Origin: Pseudomonadales bacterium
GTDB taxonomy: Bacteria; Pseudomonadota; Gammaproteobacteria; Pseudomonadales; Azotimanducaceae
DNA length: 42,236 nt
Assembly (NCBI GenBank): GCA_016779325.1
Contig: JADHNU010000019.1
Location: forward strand, 1 to 42,236
Direction of reading: 5' to 3'
Under the pieces are notes generated by a model, which was given only the letters and a program-made list of their open reading frames with translations, had not been told where the DNA came from and did not search any database. Shown in pieces: positions 36,371 through 42,236 of the stretch (position 1 is the first letter of the stretch; each line of letters starts with the position of its first letter). A program made the position numbers and the translations under genes.

Positions 36371-37812
36371 ACTGGGACGTGGTGATCGGCTTAGAAGTTC
36401 ACGCTCAGCTTCAGACCCAAAGCAAACTCTTTTCCTCCGCCCCCAATGCGGCAGGGGAAACCCCCAACGAAACGGCGAGCGCCGTGGAGCTTGGGCTCCC
36501 CGGCACGCTGCCCGTGCTGAACCGGGAAGCGCTGCGCCTAGCGCTGCGCTTCGGCGCGGCCATTGACGCGGAGCTCGCCCGCGAAACGGTCTTTGCGCGC
36601 AAAAATTACTTTTATCCGGACCTGCCCAAGGGCTATCAGATCAGCCAGCTTGATGCGCCCATCGTCGGTCGGGGGCAGCTCACCGTGGTCATGCCCGACG
36701 GGACCAGCCGCGCCATTGCCATTACCCGCGCCCACCTCGAGGAAGACGCGGGCAAGTCCATCCATGATGCCTACGCGGGCAGCACGGCCATTGACCTTAA
36801 CCGAGCGGGCACGCCCCTTTTGGAAATTGTTTCCGAACCAGAGCTGCACAGCGCCGGCGAAGCCGTCGCCTATCTCCGCGAGCTTCACGGCCTGGTACGC
36901 ACCCTGGGGATTTGCGACGGCAACATGAATGAAGGCTCCCTGCGCTGCGATGCCAACGTATCGCTTAAGCCGGCGGGGTCGAGCACCCTCGGCACGCGGA
37001 CGGAGATCAAAAACCTAAACTCCTTTCGCTTTCTTGAGCGCGCCATCACCTACGAGATCGCGCGACAACAAGCGGTGCTGGAAGGGGGCGGTCAGGTGGT
37101 GCAGGAAACCCGCCTTTACGACCCAGACCGGGACGAAACCCGCCCCATGCGCAGCAAGGAAGAGGCGGAGGACTACCGCTATTTCCCGGACCCCGACCTC
37201 CTGCCCCTGCGGCTGACGGAAGCGGACCATGCGGAGGCGCGGGCCACCCTCCCGGAATTGCCCGCCGCCAAGCGTGCGCGCTACGAAGAGACCTTCGGCC
37301 TCAGCGCGGGGGACGCGCGCCTGCTGGCCGCGGATCGGGCCACGGCCGCCTACTTTGAGGCGGCCCTGGCCGCCGGCGCGCCGGCGAAGGCCGCAGCCAA
37401 CTGGCTGACGGGAGAAATCGCCGCCTATCTGAACCGGGAGAGCATTAGCCTCGAGGCCTTCCCCCTCGCGCCGGAAGCCCTTGCGGGGCTCATCGCGCGG
37501 GTCGAGGACGGCACCCTCTCTTCGAAGCTCGCGAAAACGGTCTTTGAGCGCATGCTGGAGCGCGGCGAGGCCGCCGACCTCATCATTGAGCGGGACGGGC
37601 TTAAGCAGGTTTCCGATACGGGCGCCCTCGATGCCCTCGTCCAGAAAGTCATCGCCGAAAACCCCGATCAGGTTGCCCAATACCGGGCCGGCAAGGGCAA
37701 GGTCCTGGGCTTTTTCGTCGGCCAGCTGATGAAGGCCAGCGGCGGTAAGGCCAACCCCCAGCAGCTCAACAGCTTGCTCAAAGCCGCCCTGGGAGAGCCC
37801 GGTGAAGCCTAA
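36367..37812 (+). CDS. gatB: aspartyl/glutamyl-tRNA amidotransferase subunit B
   Basis: GatB phosphorylates the misacylated tRNA carboxylate and transfers the ammonia made by GatA. The 481-residue product opens with [23 protein letters not shown] and carries [38 protein letters not shown] leads into the helical part, and the C-terminal YqeY-like tRNA-binding domain ends in NSLLKAAL. The presence of gatCAB implies that Asn-tRNA and/or Gln-tRNA is made indirectly. Confidence 0.98.
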   Translation: MNWDVVIGLEVHAQLQTQSKLFSSAPNAAGETPNETASAVELGLPGTLPVLNREALRLALRFGAAIDAELARETVFARKNYFYPDLPKGYQISQLDAPIVGRGQLTVVMPDGTSRAIAITRAHLEEDAGKSIHDAYAGSTAIDLNRAGTPLLEIVSEPELHSAGEAVAYLRELHGLVRTLGICDGNMNEGSLRCDANVSLKPAGSSTLGTRTEIKNLNSFRFLERAITYEIARQQAVLEGGGQVVQETRLYDPDRDETRPMRSKEEAEDYRYFPDPDLLPLRLTEADHAEARATLPELPAAKRARYEETFGLSAGDARLLAADRATAAYFEAALAAGAPAKAAANWLTGEIAAYLNRESISLEAFPLAPEALAGLIARVEDGTLSSKLAKTVFERMLERGEAADLIIERDGLKQVSDTGALDALVQKVIAENPDQVAQYRAGKGKVLGFFVGQLMKASGGKANPQQLNSLLKAALGEPGEA

Positions 37813-37835
37813 GCGCCCTAGGCCTTAGGGGCGCT
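37812..37835. terminator. hairpin between convergent gatB and CBS-protein genes
   Basis: AGCGCCC (37812-37818) pairs with GGGCGCT (37829-37835), giving a 7-bp stem that spans the end of both stop codons. No T tract follows on either strand, so this is a possible bidirectional, perhaps Rho-assisted, terminator. Confidence 0.4.
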
Positions 37836-38222
37836 CCAATCGCGAATGGCCCGGAGTAAATCGCGGCGACTCAGCTGCCCAACCAGGCGGCCATTTTGCA
37901 CGACCGGGAGGCGCCGACGGCGCGCGCCGATAAAGAGCTTGGCGGCTTCGTAGAGATCCATGCTGGCATCGATAGTTTCGGCGCCCACCGTCATGAAGTC
38001 GCCCACGGCGCCCTCGAGCTGCCCGTAGTAGGCCGCCTTCAACATGGCGTCAAGAAAGTCGATTTCCGAAATCACGCCCAGAATTGCTCCGGCGTCATCG
38101 ACCACGGGGGCGCCGGAAATGCGCTTATCCAGCATGACGTTCATGGCCTCGTAGAGCGTCGTCTCGGGCTTGAAGGTGACGAGCTGGCGCGTCATGTAGT
38201 CGCTTACGGTTACAGCTTTCAT
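37818..38222 (-). CDS. protein with a pair of CBS domains
   Basis: The 134-residue protein is made almost wholly of two CBS domains (about 5-60: VSDYMTRQLVTFKPETTLYEAMNVMLDKRISGAPVVDDAGAILGVISEIDFLDA; about 75-130: VGDFMTVGAETIDASMDLYEAAKLFIGARRRRLPVVQNGRLVGQLSRRDLLRAI). Such stand-alone Bateman modules bind adenine nucleotides and report energy or redox state. No catalytic domain is attached. The frame is open to 38261, but the ATG at 38222 follows AGGA by 9 bases and gives a family-like start. It is monocistronic, convergent with gatB. Partner unknown. Confidence 0.9.
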   Translation of the reverse strand: MKAVTVSDYMTRQLVTFKPETTLYEAMNVMLDKRISGAPVVDDAGAILGVISEIDFLDAMLKAAYYGQLEGAVGDFMTVGAETIDASMDLYEAAKLFIGARRRRLPVVQNGRLVGQLSRRDLLRAIRDWSAPKA

Positions 38223-38362
38223 ACCCAGCGGTCCTCTTGGCGAAACCTTTCGGGGGAACACGACTGATACGCGCCTTCTCGGGCGCGCGCAAGCGCTTTT
38301 CCTGCGGCGCAGGCCGCTTTAAGCGCACACCCTCAACGCAGGCCCGGGCCTAGGCTGGCGCC

Positions 38363-39139
38363 ATGACTCCCCATCCCCATGCCCTCTACACCCTCCCCCT
38401 GCGGCAGCGGCTCGCTCGCTGCCTGGCCCTAAGCCCCCGGGACGCGACGCGCATCCTTTCCCAGGTCCGCCTCGCCCAGGCTGGCATCCAGCGGGATTTG
38501 CGCCAACTCCGCCAGGGCATCCCCCTGCACCCAAGCCCCCTATGCCCCCTCGCCAAAGCCAGCCTAGGGGCGGCCTTTCAGGGCTACCGAGGCGGCCTCG
38601 TGCTCTGGAGCATTCATGAAACGAACTATCTAAGGCTCCTGCTCGCCCTCGGCCAGGCCATGAACGATCAGAAACCGGTGATCGTTTTCCGCGCCCGCCA
38701 ACAACCCGACGAGCAGCGTGGCCTCCTCCACAGCGCCACCCGGCTGGGCTTACCGCTTCAAGTCCTCGAAGGCGGGGGCCAGGGACGTCCCCTCCTGCGC
38801 GCCCTGCGACGGGGGGCCCGCATCGTGCTGCTGGGCGATGCCCTCCCCGGCATGCACCAGGGCCCCGTCGAAGCGTGGCCAGCCCTGGGGGAACACTTCC
38901 CCTTCAGCTCCGGCCCGTTTCGGCTGGCGCAGCGGGCCTCCTGTCCTATTCTGCCCGTGGCCTTCTTGCCGAAACCGGGACCCGAGGGCGGCCTCGCCCC
39001 GCAGCTCGGCCCCCTCCTGCTCCCGAGCCACGCCCCAAAGGACAATGCCGCCCAGGCCTTCAATTTCTTTCTGGCCTGGCTGAAGCAGGCCCCGGAGCGC
39101 TGGCTGCTGTGGCATCGGTTATTTGCTCCAAAGCCCTAA
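38363..39139 (+). CDS. divergent lysophospholipid/lauroyl acyltransferase-like (LPLAT) protein
   Basis: The 258-residue protein resembles the LpxL/HtrB acyltransferase family in its segment order: GGLVLWSIHETNYLRLLLAL where the catalytic motif is expected, then PVIVFRARQQPDEQRGLLHSATRLGLPLQVLEGG. LLRALRRGARIVLLGDALPG comes next, followed by HFPFSSGPFRLAQRASCPILPVAFLPKPG. The usual H-x4-D/E catalytic pair is altered: His85 is present but position +5 is Leu90, with Glu at +1. No N-terminal membrane helix is visible, unlike LpxL. It may be an unusual acyltransferase or an inactive relative. The ATG has no clear Shine-Dalgarno sequence. Family 0.55, exact function unknown. Confidence 0.75.
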   Translation: MTPHPHALYTLPLRQRLARCLALSPRDATRILSQVRLAQAGIQRDLRQLRQGIPLHPSPLCPLAKASLGAAFQGYRGGLVLWSIHETNYLRLLLALGQAMNDQKPVIVFRARQQPDEQRGLLHSATRLGLPLQVLEGGGQGRPLLRALRRGARIVLLGDALPGMHQGPVEAWPALGEHFPFSSGPFRLAQRASCPILPVAFLPKPGPEGGLAPQLGPLLLPSHAPKDNAAQAFNFFLAWLKQAPERWLLWHRLFAPKP

Positions 39140-39205
39140 GCAAAGGCGATTGCAGGGCCCCGGAAGGGCACCGTATGCTCCAAGCCTGACCTGGGGAGAT
39201 TCCTT

Positions 39206-39640
39206 ATGAGTACCGCGACCCAACTGCTGCCTGCGGCCCCGTGCCTGCGTATTCCGGACGGGGAACCCCCCTTTCTAGAGGGGCAATGCTGCGGCGCCTG
39301 CGGCAGCCTTTACCTGACGTCGCGCATGGCTTGCAGCCGCTGCGGCAAGCGCGACGACTTCCACGCCCAACGCCTGGCCTCGGAAGGCACGCTGTATAGC
39401 TACGCCATCGTGCACCGCTCTTTCCCTGGCGTCGAAACGCCCTTTATCTCCGCCATTGTCGATTTGGCCGACGGCGCCGTGCTCAAGGGCAACCTGCGGG
39501 GCATTCCCGCAGACCCGAATCAGATCCGCCTTGGCATGGCGGTGAAGGTGGTCATCGATGACGCCCTTGGGCGGCGCGACAAAGAGGGCAACGCCTATCT
39601 TGCCTACTTTTTTGAACCCCTCGAGGAGAGCGCAGCATGA
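39206..39640 (+). CDS. DUF35 OB-fold zinc-ribbon protein
   Basis: The 144-residue protein has an N-terminal rubredoxin-like zinc ribbon (Cys29, Cys32, Cys43, Cys46) followed by an OB-fold (GTLYSYAIVHRSFPGVETPFISAIVDLADGAVLKGNLRGI). DUF35 proteins form complexes with thiolase-type enzymes and channel or hold their acyl-CoA substrates, as in archaeal mevalonate synthesis and bacterial steroid side-chain degradation. GGGGAG stands 7 bases before the ATG. Its stop overlaps the thiolase start (ATGA), which strongly suggests a two-subunit complex. The substrate cannot be read from sequence. Confidence 0.92.
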   Translation: MSTATQLLPAAPCLRIPDGEPPFLEGQCCGACGSLYLTSRMACSRCGKRDDFHAQRLASEGTLYSYAIVHRSFPGVETPFISAIVDLADGAVLKGNLRGIPADPNQIRLGMAVKVVIDDALGRRDKEGNAYLAYFFEPLEESAA

Positions 39641-40788
39641 GCGACGACGTCTACATCATTGGGGTGGATATGTTGAAGTTCGGCCGCTTCCCCGATCGCA
39701 CCGTGCCCCAGCTCGGCGCTCAGGCCGCCCTCATGGCGCTGGATGACGCGGGTCTGGAGATTCACGCCATGGAGGCGCTTTACTGCGGCAATCTCTACCA
39801 GGCGAACGCGATGGTCGGGCAGCGCATCCTCCAGGAAATCGGCCAGACCGGCATCCCCGTCGTGAACTGCGCGAATGCCTGCGCCACGGGGGCTACGGCT
39901 TTTCGAGAAGCGTGGATGGCCGTGAAGGCCGGCGCTTGTGATCTGGCTTTGGCCGTGGGCGTGGAGCAGATGGGCAAGGGGCTCCTGGGCGGCGGGGGCG
40001 CCGGCACGGGCATTCCCAAGGAAGGACTCTTTGGCGGCAGCACCATGCCCACGGTGTTTGCGGAAGCGGGCATGGAGCACGCGCATCGCTACGGCACCAC
40101 TTTCGAGCAATTCGCGAAGGTATCGGTAAAGAACCACCACCACAGCACCTTGAACCCCAAGGCGGCCTACCAAATGGAAACGCCTTTGGAAATGGTCATG
40201 AACGCCGAGATGATCAGCTACCCCAATACCAAGCTGATGTGCTCCGTCAATGTCGACGGCGCGGCCGCAGCGGTGCTGGCCAGCGGCAAAAAGGTGCGGG
40301 AACTGGGGCTCGGGAAGCGCGCGGTAAAGGTGCGGGCCTCGGCGCTCACCTCCGATCCCTGGCAAGCTCGTGACTTGGTCATGCCCGACGTGAACAGCTG
40401 CACCCGTCTTGCCGCGGAAAAGGCCTTCAACATGGCTGGCATCGGCGCGGAAGATTTAGACCTCGTGGAACTCCACGACTGCTTCGCCACCGCCGAGCTT
40501 CTTCACTACGAGAACCTCGGGCTCTGTGCGGACGGCGAGGCCGGGCGCCTTATTGATGAAGGGGAAACGGCGCTTGGGGGCCGCATTCCCGTAAACGTGT
40601 CCGGCGGCTTGCTCTCCAAAGGCCATCCGCTCGGCGCCACGGGCATCGCGAACATCTATGAAGTTAGCACCCACTTGCGAGGGGAGGCCGGGCGTCGGCA
40701 GGTCATTGATGCGCGCCTTGGGCTAACCCACGTAATCGGCCTCGGCTCCGCCTGCGCAATTCACATTTTAGAGAAGAGCGACCTCTAA
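39637..40788 (+). CDS. SCP-x-type thiolase family protein
   Basis: Thiolase-fold enzymes make or break C-C bonds in acyl-CoA substrates. The 383-residue product has the nucleophile loop NACATGATA (Cys82), HDCFATAELL (His280) and GGLLSKGHPLGATG (His330), all typical of the SCP-x/SCP2 subgroup. Near the C-terminus a GSACAIH segment (Cys373) stands where the second catalytic Cys of classical thiolases lies. A glycine-rich loop (GKGLLGGGGAGTGIPKEG) is notable. Fused transcription with the DUF35 gene implies that the two act as one enzyme. Acetyl-CoA acetyltransferase, another beta-ketothiolase or an aldolase-like lyase are all possible. Confidence 0.9.
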   Translation: MSDDVYIIGVDMLKFGRFPDRTVPQLGAQAALMALDDAGLEIHAMEALYCGNLYQANAMVGQRILQEIGQTGIPVVNCANACATGATAFREAWMAVKAGACDLALAVGVEQMGKGLLGGGGAGTGIPKEGLFGGSTMPTVFAEAGMEHAHRYGTTFEQFAKVSVKNHHHSTLNPKAAYQMETPLEMVMNAEMISYPNTKLMCSVNVDGAAAAVLASGKKVRELGLGKRAVKVRASALTSDPWQARDLVMPDVNSCTRLAAEKAFNMAGIGAEDLDLVELHDCFATAELLHYENLGLCADGEAGRLIDEGETALGGRIPVNVSGGLLSKGHPLGATGIANIYEVSTHLRGEAGRRQVIDARLGLTHVIGLGSACAIHILEKSDL

Positions 40789-40809
40789 CGTGGGGTCGCT
40801 GGGAAGAAA

Positions 40810-40886
40810 TGGTCTGGGCGGCAGGATTCGAACCTGCGACCCCGGGCACCCAAAGCCCGTGCTCTACCAGGCTGAGCTACGCCCAG
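40810..40886 (-). tRNA. tRNA-Pro, anticodon TGG
   Basis: On the minus strand the 7-bp acceptor stem is CTGGGCG/CGCCCAG. The D arm is GCTCAGCCTGGTAGAGC, and the anticodon arm CGGGC-TTTGGGT-GCCCG has TGG at positions 34-36. The T arm is GCAGGTTCGAATCCTGC and the discriminator base is A. The CCA end is encoded (40812-40810). Length is 77 bases with CCA. It reads the CCN proline codons, at least CCA and CCG. Confidence 0.97.
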
Positions 40887-40896
40887 ACGCGGGCGG

Positions 40897-40925
40897 AGCA
40901 TAGCCGCTTCTGCGGAGGAGGTCAC
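40897..40925 (-). promoter_or_regulatory. sigma70 promoter of tRNA-Pro with GC-rich discriminator
   Basis: On the minus strand GTGACC (40925-40920), 17 bases, then TATGCT (40902-40897), followed by the GC-rich CCGCCCGCG just before the mature 5' end. A GC-rich discriminator is typical of stable-RNA promoters under stringent control. Confidence 0.65.
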
Positions 40926-40942
40926 GAACGCAACGGCGCGTC

Positions 40943-40972
40943 TTGACAAATGATATTGATTATCATTACCGT
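40943..40972 (+). promoter_or_regulatory. Fur-box-like operator overlapping a -35 element
   Basis: The 19 bases at 40952-40970 match the classical Fur consensus at 16 positions (GATATT, GATTAT, C, ATTACC against GATAAT, GATAAT, C, ATTATC). TTGACA, a perfect -35, lies at 40943-40948, and TACCGT at 40967-40972 is a weak -10 at 18 bases. Fur binding here would block polymerase. The predicted start of transcription falls at the ATG of the next ORF (40979). Confidence 0.75.
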
Positions 40973-40978
40973 TTGGCC

Positions 40979-41449
40979 ATGGACACGCGACACCTCTCAC
41001 CGCTTCAACGCCTCTTTCTCTGGACCCTTCGCCACTGGGGTTCACGGACAGGCCTACCGCCCTATGTCGCACGTACGCTTCGCACCTGTCGAGAGGGCCC
41101 CACCTTACTCGGCGTCGCCGATCGCCTGCTAAGCTGGTACCGCTTGCGCGGCCGAGGGCAAGGTCAGCTGAACGCCCCCGCAGCCAGCGCGATGACCTCC
41201 CTGGAGACCCAGCTGCTCGCCGCGCCGTGGTGCGCCCGCCATTACGCCCCCGGCGCCTTACGCCTTTGGCTTGCGGACCATTTTGACGGGGCGGGATTGG
41301 CGGAAGCGCCGGCGGTGCTTGCGCCCCTCGCCGAGGCCCTCGAAGCCCTTGGCCCGGAGGCGTTGCTTTCCCCCTTGCGGGTGCCGTCGGCCGCCTACGG
41401 CCTGTCTCCCTCCTCCCATGCCTTGCGCGCCGCCGCTCGATCCCGATAG
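40979..41449 (+). CDS. unrecognised protein behind a Fur-box-like site
   Basis: I do not recognise this 156-residue protein. It starts MDTRHLSPLQRLFLWTLRHW and is rich in Leu, Ala and Arg. It has several Trp (LLSWYRLRG; LRLWLADHFDG) and two Cys (RTCREG; WCARHY), and lacks a signal peptide or clear membrane helix. Codon use looks like that of neighbouring genes. No Shine-Dalgarno sequence precedes the ATG, and the -35/-10 spacing puts the RNA start at or next to it, suggesting a leaderless transcript. The frame is open upstream to 40943, but that part is the operator. Its last 55 bases overlap the convergent oxidoreductase gene. Iron-responsive expression is an inference. Confidence 0.65.
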   Translation: MDTRHLSPLQRLFLWTLRHWGSRTGLPPYVARTLRTCREGPTLLGVADRLLSWYRLRGRGQGQLNAPAASAMTSLETQLLAAPWCARHYAPGALRLWLADHFDGAGLAEAPAVLAPLAEALEALGPEALLSPLRVPSAAYGLSPSSHALRAAARSR

Positions 41450-42195
41450 AGGGTTGCGGCTGCCTCAAACGCACCGCTCGGGAGACCGGCGGCACGAAAG
41501 GTTTGGGCGATTTCCTCCATCTCCCCTGCGAAACGCCAGGCCTTGGGCGCGACTGCCTCGCCCGTGGCCCGAGCACGGGCCCGCAGCCCCGGACTGCGCT
41601 CATCCCAAAGGGTGTGCAATGCGCTGAGCAGCCCCAGCTCCCGAGCTAAGGCCTCGACGCTCAATAACAGCGCGCTCGAGCCCTTTGACCAGGCCGCAAA
41701 GGCACACTTCAAGGCTGACGCGGCGAAGGGGTCGGCGTCCGCCGGCAGGCACTGAAGGGAGAACCGCGGCCCCCAGTCGGGCAGCAGGGAGGCCGCAGGC
41801 GCCGTGAGAAGCAAGGTTGCCCCCGCGGGGCCCTGGGGTGGCAAGCCGACAATGCCGCCATCGCCATAGCACCGCCCGGGGAACAGCGCGGCAACCCGAG
41901 CCGCGGTCGCCGGGGAAATAGCATTAAGGTCCAAGTAAGCGCCCTGAAAGCCGCGCGCCGCGACCGTCTGCGCCACGGCCTCGGCGACCTCCGGAGGCAC
42001 CACGGAAACGACGGCCTCCGCACCCGCAAGGCAACTTTCTAGATCGGTGTAGGCGCGGAGTCCCGCAGCGTTCGCCCGCGCCAGGCTGGCAGCACTTCGG
42101 CCCTGGGCGCACCACCGCACCGCATGCCCGGCTTCCCGCAGGGACTGGCCCACGGCGCAACCCATGGCGCCGGGGTGAAGCAAAGCAATAATCAT
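41395..42195 (-). CDS. 6-phosphogluconate dehydrogenase-like NAD(P)-binding oxidoreductase (DUF1932 type)
   Basis: The 266-residue protein has an N-terminal Rossmann fold (MIIALLHPGAMGCAVGQSLREAGHAVRWCAQGRS; nucleotide-binding loop HPGAMG) and the beta-hydroxyacid-dehydrogenase-like AVVSVVPPEVAEAVAQTVA and AYLDLNAISPATAARVAALF. In its C-terminal helical domain, LKCAFAAWSKGSSALLLSVEALARELGL fits the DUF1932 group, including a Lys at the expected catalytic site. Substrate unknown; a small hydroxyacid or imine is plausible from family membership. GGAGG lies about 5 bases before the ATG. It overlaps the convergent ORF at its 3' end. Confidence 0.85.
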   Translation of the reverse strand: MIIALLHPGAMGCAVGQSLREAGHAVRWCAQGRSAASLARANAAGLRAYTDLESCLAGAEAVVSVVPPEVAEAVAQTVAARGFQGAYLDLNAISPATAARVAALFPGRCYGDGGIVGLPPQGPAGATLLLTAPAASLLPDWGPRFSLQCLPADADPFAASALKCAFAAWSKGSSALLLSVEALARELGLLSALHTLWDERSPGLRARARATGEAVAPKAWRFAGEMEEIAQTFRAAGLPSGAFEAAATLYRDRAAARKAWEEGDRP

Positions 42196-42236
42196 AGGCC
42201 CTCCTTTCCTCCAGCATGCCCATAAGGCGCGCGCCG

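Noticed and set aside
38301-38313. Palindrome CCTGCGGCGCAGG in the gap between the CBS and acyltransferase-like genes
   Set aside because: It is short, GC-rich and without other regulatory context. I saw no convincing promoter in the 140-base gap on either strand.

Overview
The window is a GC-rich, densely packed stretch of a gammaproteobacterial chromosome. The evidence is a bc1 complex with a gamma/beta-type cytochrome b, LpoA, DolP, SspAB, RapZ/PTS-Ntr, the Lpt export genes, short-form HisG and a GatCAB amidotransferase. The gene order from rnpB to gatB closely follows the order I know from Pseudomonas aeruginosa: rsmI-lpoA-yraN-dolP-sspBA-petCBA-rpsI-rplM, then zapE, algW/degS, hisDG, murA, ibaG, mlaC, kdsC-lptCAB-rpoN-hpf-ptsN-rapZ-ptsO, pmbA-yjgA-tldD-yhdP-rng-maf-mreDCB and gatCAB. 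Several genes expected in that order are missing. There is no diaA between yraN and dolP, no hisC beside hisD, no mlaFED or mlaB around mlaC, no kdsD before kdsC and no nitrilase-like gene between tldD and yhdP. This suggests a compacted genome outside Pseudomonas. I cannot name the genus.

Layout. Positions 1-170 hold the 5' half of RNase P RNA (minus strand, cut by the window edge). Positions 204-3864 hold rsmI and the divergent outer-membrane set lpoA-yraN-dolP. Positions 3869-8813 are a minus-strand block: sspAB, the petABC respiratory operon with a strong terminator, and rplM-rpsI with a clear sigma70 promoter and terminator. zapE and degS diverge at about 10.05 kb. Positions 11174-15310 (minus) run mlaC-ibaG-murA-hisG-hisD. 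Positions 15439-22612 (plus) run from a Ca/Na antiporter through kdsC, lptCAB and rpoN to hpf, ptsN, rapZ and ptsO. Positions 22633-34481 (minus, interrupted by darP) carry the TldD/TldE protease, yhdP, rng, maf and mreBCD. gatCAB (plus) follows. The last 4.4 kb leave the conserved order: a CBS-domain protein, a divergent acyltransferase-like protein, a DUF35/thiolase pair, tRNA-Pro, an unrecognised ORF behind a strong Fur-box-like sequence, and a 6-phosphogluconate-dehydrogenase-like oxidoreductase.

Most genes overlap by 1-8 bases (ATGA, TAATG, TGATG or TAGTG junctions), so they are probably co-translated in long operons. No gap exceeds 300 bases. I saw no insertion sequence, CRISPR array, prophage or integrase.

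The best leads are these. mreC has no usable ATG or GTG start and apparently begins at an ATC codon behind a perfect Shine-Dalgarno sequence. mlaC stands without its transporter. A possible leaderless transcript under a Fur box encodes a protein of unknown family. A DUF35/thiolase gene pair sits downstream of an acyltransferase-like protein with an altered active-site motif. A long inverted repeat lies immediately before rpoN. I found no obviously complete new multi-gene system.
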